A stretch of DNA of 64,000 nt from CAYXSX01 sp964493095 (GCA_964493095.1 CAZBNG010000002.1:1-64000), one strand, 5' to 3'. Numbered from the stretch's first letter, positions 23,556 through 32,735 are shown. Notes: generated by a model from the sequence alone, not told the origin. Numbers and translations: made by a program.

Positions 23556-23772
23556 GGCTCCTTACTTCGATGATAAGGGTCGTTTTCATCATCCGTGCTG
23601 CATACCGGATTGTCGGCGGCACGGCACATTCGGTATAGGCGTTTTTTTATTACAGGGGAAATTAGGCCGGTGGTTTTGCGCGCCTCATTACCGGCAGGAA
23701 ATCCATAAAGAAAAAACAGTGGAGCGCTCTATTGTGCCGCCTCCAATTGAAAAACAGGGACGATTATTTTAA
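23545..23772 (+). CDS. Small zinc-finger-like phage protein (75 aa)
   Basis: A protein with a Cys/His pattern seen in many phage replication clusters: HHPCCIPDCRRHGTFGIGVF, then a Gly turn and RWFCAPHYRQEI. Four Cys and a His are placed to hold a zinc ion. GGAAAGGGG precedes the ATG at 23545. Its stop shares TAATG with the helicase gene, so the two are coupled. Function unknown; likely DNA- or protein-binding. Confidence 0.7.
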   Translation: MKNKAPYFDDKGRFHHPCCIPDCRRHGTFGIGVFLLQGKLGRWFCAPHYRQEIHKEKTVERSIVPPPIEKQGRLF

Positions 23773-25430
23773 TGGCTGAGGAAACACAAACAGAAAAACA
23801 AAAGCCCGACCGCGGGAAAGAAAAATTAAGCGGCGCGTTTTTAGGCGCGGAAGCTATTACGTTTTCAGGCAGCGAGCCTTTGCGGGAAGTCCCGCCCTTT
23901 GAAACATTGCCCGCAAAAGACCGCGAGCTTTACAAAATCACATTGAACGACTCCGGGAACACCGAACGGCTTGTTAAACGATTTGGAAAAAACCTTTCCT
24001 ATGTCGAAATAACCGGCTGGTATGGATGGGACAAAAAACGCTGGTCACTGGAAGAAGGATTCCGCCATGCAAATCTGTATGCGGAAAAAACCGCGAAGGC
24101 TATACGCGGCGAGGCTATCGCGGCGCAGGCCTCGGGCAACATGGAAGATGAAACCCCGGCGCTATTCAAAGACAGGATCAAGGCTTTTTACAGGTTTGCC
24201 ATAGGCAGCGGTAATTACACACGTATCAAAGCTATGGTTAAGCTCGCCGAAAATCATTTATGGGCAAAAGTTGAAGATTTTGACCGGCACAAATTATTGC
24301 TCAATCTACAAAACGGCACCCTTGATCTTGACGCGCCGGAAAGTGAAAAAGGAAATTGCGGCGATCAAGAAAAACCGCGCGTAGTCTTAAAGCGGCATAA
24401 CCGAAATGACAAAATAACTAAGATCGCCAACATTGAATATGACCCGGAAGCAACGCGCGAAGTCTTTGAGCAGTTTATGCGCGACATTATGCCGGACGAT
24501 GAAGTGCGCTTATTCCTCCAACGCTACTTTGGATATTGCTTAACCGGCTCAACTGATGAGCAATCAATTTTGATGTTATGGGGGCCGGGCAGTAACGGTA
24601 AAAGCACGCTTATCAATATTATCCATGAAATATTGGGAGATTATGGGATCGTTACGCCTATCGAGGCTTTCCTACATAATGAAAAGGGCGGAAGCAGCAG
24701 CGCCGCTTCTCCTGAATTGGCACAATTGCCTGGCACCCGTTTTGTTTCTGCATCCGAGCCGGATACCGGCGCGCGCTTCTCCGATAAAACTTTGAAGCTT
24801 ATGACCGGTGGCGAAAAAATGTATGTTCGGGCGCTGTTCAAAAACCCTTTTCGATTTAAACCTCAATTCAAAATTTGCATTTCATTTAACAACAAACCTA
24901 CGATCCGCGATCAAAGTGATGGGGTTTGGCGGCGCATTCTGCTTGTGCCTTTTAGTCAAAAGTTTGTCGATACGGTCGAAGCGGCCCAAAAAGAGCCCGG
25001 CGCAAAAGTCAAAATCAAAAACCTTGAGGAAAAGCTGAAAAATGAAATGCCCGGCATTTTGAACTGGCTTTTAGACGGCTATCGCATGTGGTGCGAAAAA
25101 GGACTGTGCGTTCCCGCGCGAGTGGAGGATGCAACAAAACAATACCGCCATGAATCTAACCCGGTGCTTTCGTTTTTGATTGCTTGCACGGAGAAAAGAT
25201 CAACTGCCCGCGTTAATGCAACCCGGCTTTATAACGCCTATAAGCTTTGGTGCAACGACAATTCTATCAACCCGATTAGCCAAACGCTTTTCGGGCGAAA
25301 AATGACGGATATGGATTACAAAAAAGACGTTTATCAAGTGACCTATTATTTGGACATTGAACTCACAAATGAGTGGGAAAACAAAGTGCTAGAGGAGGAA
25401 TTGCGAACAGAACGCCGCAGGGAAGAATGA
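23772..25430 (+). CDS. Phage/plasmid primase-helicase, SF3 D5-type
   Basis: A 552-aa protein of the P4 alpha/D5 family. The central region has Walker A LWGPGSNGKSTLINII, the SF3 B and C motifs (ASEPDTGARFSDKTLKLMTG and KICISFNNKPTIRD), and the family hallmark GVWRRILLVPF. A D5 N-terminal-like region precedes it and a C-terminal winged helix follows (VNATRLYNAYKLWCNDN). It unwinds the phage origin. An array of CCTCTAAA repeats begins 17 bp after its stop and is the likely target. Confidence 0.92.
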   Translation: MAEETQTEKQKPDRGKEKLSGAFLGAEAITFSGSEPLREVPPFETLPAKDRELYKITLNDSGNTERLVKRFGKNLSYVEITGWYGWDKKRWSLEEGFRHANLYAEKTAKAIRGEAIAAQASGNMEDETPALFKDRIKAFYRFAIGSGNYTRIKAMVKLAENHLWAKVEDFDRHKLLLNLQNGTLDLDAPESEKGNCGDQEKPRVVLKRHNRNDKITKIANIEYDPEATREVFEQFMRDIMPDDEVRLFLQRYFGYCLTGSTDEQSILMLWGPGSNGKSTLINIIHEILGDYGIVTPIEAFLHNEKGGSSSAASPELAQLPGTRFVSASEPDTGARFSDKTLKLMTGGEKMYVRALFKNPFRFKPQFKICISFNNKPTIRDQSDGVWRRILLVPFSQKFVDTVEAAQKEPGAKVKIKNLEEKLKNEMPGILNWLLDGYRMWCEKGLCVPARVEDATKQYRHESNPVLSFLIACTEKRSTARVNATRLYNAYKLWCNDNSINPISQTLFGRKMTDMDYKKDVYQVTYYLDIELTNEWENKVLEEELRTERRREE

Positions 25431-25446
25431 CATAACGGCATTCAAA

Positions 25447-25700
25447 CCCTCTAAACACTCTAAAATTATTCATCAATGAAATGAGTGGCTTAAGAGGGTT
25501 TAGAGGATTTAGAGGGTTTTCCGGGGGTTACGCATGATGTGCATATGCGCGCGCAGGAAAGACTTTCTAAAAAACTATCTAAACCCTCTAAAAAGTAAAT
25601 TTATATAAGGATAATAAATTGATTCAATTAAATAAAACACAGTTAGACCTTTTTCAAAAAACGTCAGTTTTATTGTCTAAAACTCTCTAAACCCTCTAAA
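25447..25700. repeat. CCCTCTAAA iteron-like array, candidate phage origin
   Basis: CCCTCTAAA is found at 25447-25455, 25584-25592 and 25692-25700 and inverted at 25508-25516. Variants lie at 25458-25464, 25499-25506 (inverted), 25577-25583, 25676-25682 and 25685-25691. Between them is an AT-rich stretch (25590-25680). Direct and inverted iterons plus an AT-rich tract directly behind an SF3 helicase gene are typical of an origin of replication. Confidence 0.6.
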
Positions 25701-25716
25701 ACAGGAAGGAACAAAA

Positions 25717-26349
25717 ATGCAGCAAGGGGCCAAAAGCAAAGAATACCGTAAAGATGTAACCATCGAGGAACTGGTCATATGGACATACGAAAAGCAAAAA
25801 GCGGACTTGATCGAAGACCGCGGCATTGGCCTTATGCCGCATGAGAAAGATGCGGACGGTATATTTTATAAATTGATTAGCGGGGACGGTACCTATCAAA
25901 TCCATAGAAACTGGGAGCTAGGAATTAAGCTGGAAATTACCGGCTATCCCACGGCGCAAATTCATCCGGATGCAGAGCTTGTGCATGACATGATAAAATC
26001 TAAACGCTTTACACATTTGGAGCGTGGCTTGCTCATTGATTTTGGAAAGACAGGCCTCATGCCCGACTGGATGCCCGGCGCAAAACCCCAAATTAGACCG
26101 GCGCTGAAAAAGAACGGCAAACCAAAAATGATATTCGCCGACCGGCATTACAAGAAACCGATAGCTTGCGAACTTGAGATTGTTATGTCCCAAGTTCACA
26201 TAGATTTCAAACGTAAGGTTTATACGCAATGGCTGGATGCGCTTTTAAAATTAGCCACCGAGCTATGGCAGGCTGATGATTTGGTAACAAGCTTTAATGT
26301 CCTAAAGCCAATGGCCACAAAAACTCCGTGGCTTAATGAAAAAAAATGA
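25717..26349 (+). CDS. Phage hypothetical protein (210 aa)
   Basis: A 210-aa soluble protein with a strong AGGAAGG site. Residues 10-40 are acidic and helical (TIEELVIWTYEKQKADLIED) and the C-terminal half is basic then helical (YTQWLDALLKLATELW). No domain recognised. It is the last gene before a pair of terminators, so it closes the replication cluster. An antiterminator or late regulator would fit the position, but nothing in the sequence proves it. Confidence 0.65.
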   Translation: MQQGAKSKEYRKDVTIEELVIWTYEKQKADLIEDRGIGLMPHEKDADGIFYKLISGDGTYQIHRNWELGIKLEITGYPTAQIHPDAELVHDMIKSKRFTHLERGLLIDFGKTGLMPDWMPGAKPQIRPALKKNGKPKMIFADRHYKKPIACELEIVMSQVHIDFKRKVYTQWLDALLKLATELWQADDLVTSFNVLKPMATKTPWLNEKK

Positions 26350-26404
26350 TCCGGGGAATTGACAAGGCGGAAAATCTTTGACATCTTGGATACAGACTTG
26401 ATTT

Positions 26405-26467
26405 GCGCCTACACTTTGAAGGCGCTTTTATTTTGCCCGCGCGACCGACCATTGGCCGCGCGTTTTT
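26405..26467 (+). terminator. Two hairpins with T tracts ending the replication cluster
   Basis: GCGCC (26405-26409) pairs with GGCGC (26421-26425), followed by TTTTATTTT. A second stem pairs CGCGCG at 26438-26443 with 26457-26462 and is followed by five T. They lie in the 278-bp gap before the ParB gene. The rest of the gap shows a further GC-rich inverted stretch near 26525 but no gene. Confidence 0.55.
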
Positions 26468-26627
26468 CATTTCAAAATCAAAAATCAAGGTTCTTTCAAA
26501 CTTTCTAAACGTCCAGGGGTTTGGGCGGCGCGGCATCCCGCCAGTCGCCGAGCGTCAAACGAGGTTTACATTTCCAAGTTTACGCCCGATGAAGCGCCCG
26601 TAAAGCCCCGGAAAACAAGGGTTTCCA

Positions 26628-27272
26628 ATGAGCAAAACAGACCAGTTGACACGACCAAAGAGCATTGTCAACCGCCCGGTTGACAAGCTGAATCCGTACA
26701 AAAACAACGCCCGGATGCACTCTCAAGAGCAAGTCGGACAAATTGTAAAAAGCATAAAAGAATTTGGCTTCACCTCCCCGATCATTATTGACGATGACAA
26801 TATGATTTTGTGTGGGCATGGTCGTTACGCAGCGGCGCTTGAAATGGGTCTTGAAACCGTCCCTTGCACGGTGCTTTCCCATTTAACGGAAGAACAAAAG
26901 CGCGCTTACATTATTGCCGATAACCGCATAGCGGAAAATGCACAATGGAATAAAGAACTGCTGGCGCTTGAATTAACAGAGCTTGATTTTGCGGACTTTG
27001 ATTTAACGGTCGTTGGTATTCCTGAAAAAGAGCTGGCAAAACTTTTGCCGAACGAAAGCTCCATATTGGACGATATGCCGGATATGCCGGACGGCGAGAA
27101 ATCTGAATACTCACAAATGACTTTTACCTTGCACAACACACAAGCCGAACTGGTAAAGGCCGCTTTGAAGGCTGCAAAAAAGGCAGGGAAATTTGACGAA
27201 AACTTGAACAAGAATAGTAACGGCAATGGCCTTACGCTAATTTGCGAGAGGTTCTTAGAAAGCAATGGGTAA
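26628..27272 (+). CDS. ParB/Srx-like nuclease-domain protein
   Basis: A 214-aa protein with the ParB N-terminal domain: VDKLNPYKNNARMHSQEQ, SIKEFGFTSPIIIDDDN, ILCGHGRYAAALEMG, and RAYIIADNRIAENA. Phage members often carry a C-terminal DNA methyltransferase; here that domain is missing and an acidic linker ends the protein. The ParB fold can act as a CTP- or ATP-dependent switch or a nicking nuclease. It overlaps the Mom-like gene by 8 bp, so the two are probably one DNA-modification module. Confidence 0.85.
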   Translation: MSKTDQLTRPKSIVNRPVDKLNPYKNNARMHSQEQVGQIVKSIKEFGFTSPIIIDDDNMILCGHGRYAAALEMGLETVPCTVLSHLTEEQKRAYIIADNRIAENAQWNKELLALELTELDFADFDLTVVGIPEKELAKLLPNESSILDDMPDMPDGEKSEYSQMTFTLHNTQAELVKAALKAAKKAGKFDENLNKNSNGNGLTLICERFLESNG

Positions 27273-27978
27273 GGCAAAGGACATAAGGGTTGAACCTATC
27301 ACCGCTGAGGCCGCGCGCCATACCGTTAAGATGTATCATTATAGCGGCAAGGTTGTTAATAATTCTCAGCTAAATTTTGGCGTTTTTTACAATGGCCGTC
27401 TTGAGGGTGCTATGCAATACGGCCCCTCAATGGATAAAAGCAAATTACAGGGTCTTGTTACGGATACACCGTGGAATGGCTTTATTGAATTAAACCGCAT
27501 GGCTTTCTCTGACCGTTTGCCCCGTAATAGCGAAAGCCGGGCTTTGGCAATAACTATGCGTTTGATGAAAAAGCATTACCCGCATATCCAATGGGTTGTT
27601 TCTTTTTCTGACGCTACCCAATGTGGAGACGGCACCATATACCGCGCTGCCGGTTTTGTTCTAACCGGCGTTTCAAAGAATAAAAGCATTTATGAGTTTC
27701 CCACCGGCCACCGTGTGGCGCAAATGACTATGAGCGCCAATTGGGACGTTGAGGTTATGCGGGAGATATGCCGGGAAATGGGAATAGAACACAAATACCG
27801 CACGGCTAAACAATGGAAAGAGGAAGGCGTTAAACAGCTGCCTGGCTATCAAATGCGGTATTTATACTTTCTTGATCCTACAGCTAAAGACCGGCTTACA
27901 GCGGAGATTTTACCATTTTCTAAAATCGCTGAAATGGATGCTGGAATGTATAAAGGGGAAAAAGTTTCGCGTGATTAG
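27265..27978 (+). CDS. mom: Mom-like adenine methylcarbamoylation protein
   Basis: A 237-aa protein of the Mom family, a GNAT-like fold. Visible family stretches are YHYSGKVVNNSQLNFGVF, GAMQYGPSMD, ELNRMAFSDRLPRNSESRAL and VVSFSDATQCGDGTIYRAAG. Mu Mom converts adenine in phage DNA to a methylcarbamoyl derivative that blocks many restriction enzymes. It is translationally coupled to a ParB-like protein and lies just upstream of the packaging genes. A protective role in a host that also carries restriction systems is likely. Confidence 0.82.
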   Translation: MGKAKDIRVEPITAEAARHTVKMYHYSGKVVNNSQLNFGVFYNGRLEGAMQYGPSMDKSKLQGLVTDTPWNGFIELNRMAFSDRLPRNSESRALAITMRLMKKHYPHIQWVVSFSDATQCGDGTIYRAAGFVLTGVSKNKSIYEFPTGHRVAQMTMSANWDVEVMREICREMGIEHKYRTAKQWKEEGVKQLPGYQMRYLYFLDPTAKDRLTAEILPFSKIAEMDAGMYKGEKVSRD

Positions 27979-28066
27979 CTTAAAAGTAAAGCGCCGGGAG
28001 TCCATCCCGGAGAAGGCGGCGCAATACCGACCATCACGCTCCAAGTTAAACCTCCCTGTTGGAACT

Positions 28067-28099
28067 AAAAAGGGGCAAGCTTTCGGGCCTGCCCCTTTT
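28067..28099. terminator. Bidirectional terminator between mom and the acidic moron
   Basis: AAAAGGGGCA at 28067-28076 pairs with TGCCCCTTTT at 28090-28099. A and T runs on both sides let it stop transcription from the mom gene on the plus strand and from the minus-strand small gene. Confidence 0.85.
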
Positions 28100-28114
28100 C
28101 TTTTTCTGTTTGTT

Positions 28115-28342
28115 TCAATGGGTGGTCAATATTGCATGGGCCTCTTGTATGGCCTCAATCAAATCAAGCTCATCCGTAATTTGATGGCCTTGATCGGCGG
28201 TAAAAACCAAAGCGTTATGAATCTCGCCCTCTGTCATATCGAGGCTTAATTCGTATGTTTCGAGAAGTGTCAAAATTTCTGAAACGCTAACGCTGTTAGG
28301 GCCGAGAGTAACGGCTTCATAATCATTGGAATCTTGCAACAT
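28115..28342 (-). CDS. Highly acidic 75-aa protein with no Lys or Arg (moron)
   Basis: A minus-strand gene between the plus-strand mom and terminase genes. The ATG at 28342 has a perfect AGGAGG. The product has 15 Asp/Glu, three His and not one Lys or Arg. It reads as a compact helical protein (SEILTLLETYELSLDMTEGE, then DELDLIEAIQEAHA). It has its own upstream region and a terminator 15 bp after its stop, the layout of a moron. Extreme acidity suggests a DNA mimic, for example an anti-restriction or anti-CRISPR factor, but I see no homology to a known family. Confidence 0.75.
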   Translation of the reverse strand: MLQDSNDYEAVTLGPNSVSVSEILTLLETYELSLDMTEGEIHNALVFTADQGHQITDELDLIEAIQEAHAILTTH

Positions 28343-28459
28343 ATATCCTCCTTTTACGAGTAATTTCAATAACTTACTCTGGCGAGGATACTCTCGTCCT
28401 ATCTCGTAACTCCACAAAAAAGACCGAAAAACCGGTCATTTCTAAAAGGTTCAAAATCA

Positions 28460-28987
28460 ATGGCAGAGCTAATTTCACAGTCTGAATATGCTCGCCGGAG
28501 AGATGTTTCGCGGCAATATATCAATAAACTTGTTCAACAAGGCAAAATCCCTACGGATGATAAAAAGCGTATCGACCCGGATATAGCGGACACAGTTTTG
28601 GAGCAAGACGCTGATCCGGCACGGCGGTTAAATGAAACCGAATATGAAAGCGAACCTCTACCGGCGGATGATGAAAACGCTGGCGGTGTATCAACAAACG
28701 GGCATACCTCTTTTGCGAAATTCCGCAGCGCACGAGAAGCCTATCAAGCAAAACTTGCACAACTCGATTATGAGGAAAGGGCTGGTCAGCTTTTAAAGAA
28801 GGCAGACGTTGAGAGGGAAACTTATGATGCTGCCCGGCTGCTACGTGACCGCTTTTTATCGTTGCCTCAAGAATTGGCCGGGGCGCTTGTGTCAATGTCC
28901 GATGAAAAGGAAATCAAGAAATTCTTACGTGCCAAAATTCGGGACACGTTAATGGAGGTGGCAGAAGATGTTAGCCTCGGCGCGTGA
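28460..28987 (+). CDS. Terminase small subunit, Nu1-like
   Basis: A 175-aa protein whose first 50 residues are a winged HTH (ISQSEYARRRDVSRQYINKL, then GKIPTDDKKRIDPDIAD), followed by a helical region (YQAKLAQLDYEERAGQLLKK) and a C-terminal segment for large-subunit contact. It binds the packaging site. The large subunit gene starts 20 bp before its stop. The cos or pac site probably lies close upstream, in 28343-28459. Confidence 0.85.
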   Translation: MAELISQSEYARRRDVSRQYINKLVQQGKIPTDDKKRIDPDIADTVLEQDADPARRLNETEYESEPLPADDENAGGVSTNGHTSFAKFRSAREAYQAKLAQLDYEERAGQLLKKADVERETYDAARLLRDRFLSLPQELAGALVSMSDEKEIKKFLRAKIRDTLMEVAEDVSLGA

Positions 28988-30944
28988 AGTTTACCGTGCC
29001 GCTTATTCTAAAGGGCTTATGCCCGATCCGGACTACAATGTTTCGGAATGGGCGGCAGAAAGACGGGTTTTACCAGCTGAAACCACCTCCTTTCCGGGTA
29101 AGTGGTCAAACGGGCGAACACCGTTTTTAGTTGAAATTATGGATTGCCTTTCTCCGCAGCATCCTTGTGACCGGGTTACATTTATGAAATCCGCGCAGGT
29201 TTCAGGCTCGGAGGCTATTACAAATTTCATCGGTTATATTATTGACGTTGCGCCCGGCCCTTCAATGGCTGTGCATCCTACTATGGACGCTGGCAAAGCA
29301 TGGTCGCGTGAAAAGCTTTCTCCGAACATTGACGAGAATGAATGGGGTTTGAAGGTCGCGGAAAATAAAAGCCGCGAGGGAACTTCAACCTCAATGTTTA
29401 AAAGATTCGCCGGTGGTTTCTTGGTTATATCGGGTGCGAATTCTGCTGCGGCATTGCGGCAAAAATCTATCCGGTATTTGTTTAAGGACGATTGGGACGA
29501 ATGGCCGCTTGACGTTGGGGGTCAAGGCGACCCGGATAAAATGGCGAATGCTAGGCAGATTGCTTTCCATGATTCCGGGACGGCAAAATGCTTTGAAGTT
29601 TCAACACCGACTTTGAAATCCATAAGCCGGATAACCAAAAGCTATAACCAAAGCGATCAAAGAGTTTTCATGGTGCCTTGCCCACATTGCGGCGAGGAAC
29701 AAGAATTACGTTTTTTTCCTGTAACACAGGAGCCATTCAAGGGCGGTTTAAAATTCAATACCGAGCCGCCATTCATGGCGTATTACGTTTGCGAACATAA
29801 TGGCTGCGTTATTGAACACCACGAAAAGCGAAAAATGCTGGCCGGTGGCCGTTGGGTTATTACAAACCCGGAAGGCACCCACCCCGGCTTTCGTATTAAC
29901 GCGCTCTATTCGCCATTCACTACGTGGGACAAAATGGTTGAGGCTTTTCTTGCCGCCAAAGATAACCCGCGCGAATTGAAAACATTTTATAACTTGTGGC
30001 TTGGCATTGCGTGGGAAGAACGAGGGGACGCACCAAGCTGGAAACGTTTGCTTTCCTTGCGAGAAGATTATCCTCTTGGCAAGATTCCGCAAGGTGCGCT
30101 GCTTATTACCGTGGGCGTGGATGTTCAAAAAGACGGTTTCTATTTTGAAGTTATCGGGTGGGGAATAGGCAAAACAAGCTGGATAATTGATATAGGGTTT
30201 TTGCCCGGTGAAACCGGCAGCCCTGTAACGTGGAAACAATTAGACGAGCTATATACCCGCTACTATGAGAATGCATGGGGCCGGGCCTTCCAAGCCGATA
30301 TGATCGCGGTTGATAGCGGTTATATGACCCACCTCGTTTATGAATGGGTGCGTGGTAAACCTCGCGCTATGGCCGTTAAGGGTATGCCCGGCGCACAAGC
30401 GCCGGTACTTGGAACCGCTTCAAAGATTGAGGTGACATATTCAGGCCGCAAGGATCGAAAATCCATGCGTATCTGGCCGGTCGGTACCTGGCAGGCCAAA
30501 TCAGAGCTTTACGCTTACTTGCGTTTGGAAGGTATAGCGGAAGGCGCTGAGGCCGACCCACACGGATACTGCCATTTTTCAACCGGCTGTGATGAAAACT
30601 ATTTCAAGCAGCTGACAGCGGAAAGCTTGGTCACACATCAAAGAAACGGGCGTGAAATCACAGAATGGATGGTGTCCGGCGAAAACCACTTTCTTGATTG
30701 CCGGGTTTACAACATGGCCGCAGCAGAGCGCTTAGGCATAAGCCGCTTTTCTGTTGAGAAATGGAAAGCTTTAGCAGTCATGCGTGAGATCCCGGAGGAC
30801 ACAATACAAGGCGACCTCCTATCGCTGGAAAGTCAACTAAACCACGTACCAAAGCCGGAAGCCAAACCGGAAGAACCTAAACAGATACCGAAAGCCGGAG
30901 GCCCTCAAAAGCGGCGTCCGCGGCGTATTCGTACAAAACACTAA
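28968..30944 (+). CDS. Terminase large subunit, lambda GpA family
   Basis: A 658-aa packaging ATPase/nuclease. The N-terminus has the GpA pattern (SEWAAERRVLPAETTSFPGK), a Walker-like MKSAQVSGSEAI, a zinc-like CPHCGEEQELRFF and the nuclease region VGVDVQKDGFYFEVIGWG. GGAGG precedes the ATG inside the small-subunit gene. It cuts concatemers and pumps DNA through the portal encoded two genes downstream. The C-terminus is basic and Pro-rich (PRRIRTKH), as in lambda A. Confidence 0.93.
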   Translation: MLASAREVYRAAYSKGLMPDPDYNVSEWAAERRVLPAETTSFPGKWSNGRTPFLVEIMDCLSPQHPCDRVTFMKSAQVSGSEAITNFIGYIIDVAPGPSMAVHPTMDAGKAWSREKLSPNIDENEWGLKVAENKSREGTSTSMFKRFAGGFLVISGANSAAALRQKSIRYLFKDDWDEWPLDVGGQGDPDKMANARQIAFHDSGTAKCFEVSTPTLKSISRITKSYNQSDQRVFMVPCPHCGEEQELRFFPVTQEPFKGGLKFNTEPPFMAYYVCEHNGCVIEHHEKRKMLAGGRWVITNPEGTHPGFRINALYSPFTTWDKMVEAFLAAKDNPRELKTFYNLWLGIAWEERGDAPSWKRLLSLREDYPLGKIPQGALLITVGVDVQKDGFYFEVIGWGIGKTSWIIDIGFLPGETGSPVTWKQLDELYTRYYENAWGRAFQADMIAVDSGYMTHLVYEWVRGKPRAMAVKGMPGAQAPVLGTASKIEVTYSGRKDRKSMRIWPVGTWQAKSELYAYLRLEGIAEGAEADPHGYCHFSTGCDENYFKQLTAESLVTHQRNGREITEWMVSGENHFLDCRVYNMAAAERLGISRFSVEKWKALAVMREIPEDTIQGDLLSLESQLNHVPKPEAKPEEPKQIPKAGGPQKRRPRRIRTKH

Positions 30945-30959
30945 TCGAAAGGAAAGAAC

Positions 30960-31172
30960 ATGGAAATAGCTTGGACATGGGACATGCTGGCCGAGTTGGA
31001 AAAGAACTATGCCAGCGGTACCCGGCGCTTAACCTATGACGGCAAAACTATAGAGTTTCAAACGCTGGCCGAAATGGAGCGCGCCATTATCAATATGCGC
31101 CGAGCCTTAAACGCCAAAGAAGGCAAGCGCAAATCTCGCCGCGTTCATCTTTCAAGTAAACGGGGGTTATAA
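30960..31172 (+). CDS. gpW-like head-tail joining protein
   Basis: A 70-aa protein with the gpW pattern: DMLAELEKNYASGTRRLTYD, FQTLAEMERAIINMRRAL, and a basic tail. gpW attaches to the portal after packaging and lets the tail connector bind. It lies between the large terminase and portal genes, exactly as in lambda. Confidence 0.85.
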   Translation: MEIAWTWDMLAELEKNYASGTRRLTYDGKTIEFQTLAEMERAIINMRRALNAKEGKRKSRRVHLSSKRGL

Positions 31173-31175
31173 GCC

Positions 31176-32729
31176 ATGCAGCCAAAAGCAGTTTTATTAG
31201 GTCTGGACGGAAAACCGTTGCGGGCAAATCATTTTACAAGCGGCTTTGATGCAGCCAGCACCGGGCGGCGTATGAAGAATTTTCGTCCGAGCAGTTCGGC
31301 GATTAATGCCCTTGTAAATGGCTCATTAGTAAGAATGCGCGACCGGGCGCGCGATCAAGTCCGCAATATTCCGTGGATGCGCCGGGCCGACCGGTCTTTT
31401 GTTGCAAACGTGGTGGGCAATGGAATCCGGCCCATCCCCAAAGGCGGCGATAAGGCGTTTCAAGATGCAGTTAAGGAGGCGTGGGAAGAATGGGTCATGG
31501 AAGCCGATGCCGACGGTCATTTGGACTTTTACGGGTTGCAGGCGCTGATTGTGCGTTCGGTTTATCAATCCGGTGAAGTTTTGGTGCGTAAAATATACCG
31601 TCCCACCGATGACTTTAATTTGCTTATTCCTTTCCAATTGAAAGTGCTTGAGGCCGACCATCTCGACCACACTTACAATATGCATCTTGCAAACGGTGGA
31701 AAAATCATCCAAGGCATTGAGTTTGACGCACAAGACAGGATTGCGGCTTATCACATTTGGAAAGAGCATCCCAATGAAATGATCGGCATTCGTGATCCGC
31801 TTTTGCGTATCAGGGTTCCCGCGAATGAAATCCTGCATGTTTTTGAAGTGGAAAGACCGGGGCAAACGCGCGGCTTTCCGAAAATTGCCAGCTCAATTTT
31901 AAGAATGCTGGATTTAATGGAATACGAAGACGCTGAATTGATACGCAAGAAATTTGCCGCCTATCTTACATTCTTCATCACCTCGCCTGCTGACGATGAG
32001 CGCAGTGTTTTGGATGAGCAATTGGCAAGCGCTTTAGCCAGCGGCGAGGTCGGGGATGAAAGCCGTCCGTTTGATACAGACCTTGAGCCTGGCACCGGCC
32101 TTTATCTTGATCCGGGACAGGAAGTTAAAACGGCAGAATCCGCAGATGTGGGAAGCACGTACGATCCCTTTGTGAAAATGAATTTGCGCGCAACGGCAGC
32201 GGGCGCAGACGTAATGTATGAACAAATGACCGGCGACCTTACCGGCGTTAGTTTTTCCTCCATCCGTTGGGGCTTAAATGAGGCGCAGCGTATTTGGGAA
32301 CAATTCCAAAACCAGCTTTTAATTGCTCAATTCTGCACTCCGGTATGGCGTGATTTTATGATCGAGGCGTTTAAAGTCGGAATGTTTGAGGCAGAAGATT
32401 TTGCCTTTAACCCCCGCCCTTATCTGAAAGTCAAGTGGCTGAAACCGGGCTGGCCATACGTTAATCCTCAGCAAGAGGCCAATGCAGATAAAATTGCAGT
32501 CCGTTCTGGCTTTGTAAGCCGTACCGATGTTGCTGGCCGCCGCGGTTATGATGTCAATGAGGTGGACGAAGAAAACGCCGCCGATATTGCCCGCGCAGAT
32601 TCACATGGTCTTGTTTACGACACAGACCCGCGCGCCATGAGCAATAGCGGCATAGCGCAAAGCAACGATCCTAAGTCAGAAGAAAAATCTGCTGAGAATG
32701 ACGAACTTGATTTAATCGAAACGGAGTAA
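31176..32729 (+). CDS. Portal protein, lambda GpB family
   Basis: A 517-aa portal. It opens with GFDAASTGRRMKNFRPSSSA, then NPWMRR-like RNIPWMRRADRSFVANVVGN and later MTGDLTGVSFSSIRWGLNEA, all typical of the lambda portal family. Twelve copies form the DNA channel at one capsid vertex. The length matches lambda gpB (about 530 aa). It starts 3 bp after gpW. Confidence 0.93.
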   Translation: MQPKAVLLGLDGKPLRANHFTSGFDAASTGRRMKNFRPSSSAINALVNGSLVRMRDRARDQVRNIPWMRRADRSFVANVVGNGIRPIPKGGDKAFQDAVKEAWEEWVMEADADGHLDFYGLQALIVRSVYQSGEVLVRKIYRPTDDFNLLIPFQLKVLEADHLDHTYNMHLANGGKIIQGIEFDAQDRIAAYHIWKEHPNEMIGIRDPLLRIRVPANEILHVFEVERPGQTRGFPKIASSILRMLDLMEYEDAELIRKKFAAYLTFFITSPADDERSVLDEQLASALASGEVGDESRPFDTDLEPGTGLYLDPGQEVKTAESADVGSTYDPFVKMNLRATAAGADVMYEQMTGDLTGVSFSSIRWGLNEAQRIWEQFQNQLLIAQFCTPVWRDFMIEAFKVGMFEAEDFAFNPRPYLKVKWLKPGWPYVNPQQEANADKIAVRSGFVSRTDVAGRRGYDVNEVDEENAADIARADSHGLVYDTDPRAMSNSGIAQSNDPKSEEKSAENDELDLIETE

Positions 32730-32735
32730 TCACAC

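Noticed and set aside
25447..25700. CRISPR array
   Set aside because: The repeats are only 7-9 bp, irregularly spaced and in both orientations, so they are iteron-like. I saw no CRISPR array elsewhere.
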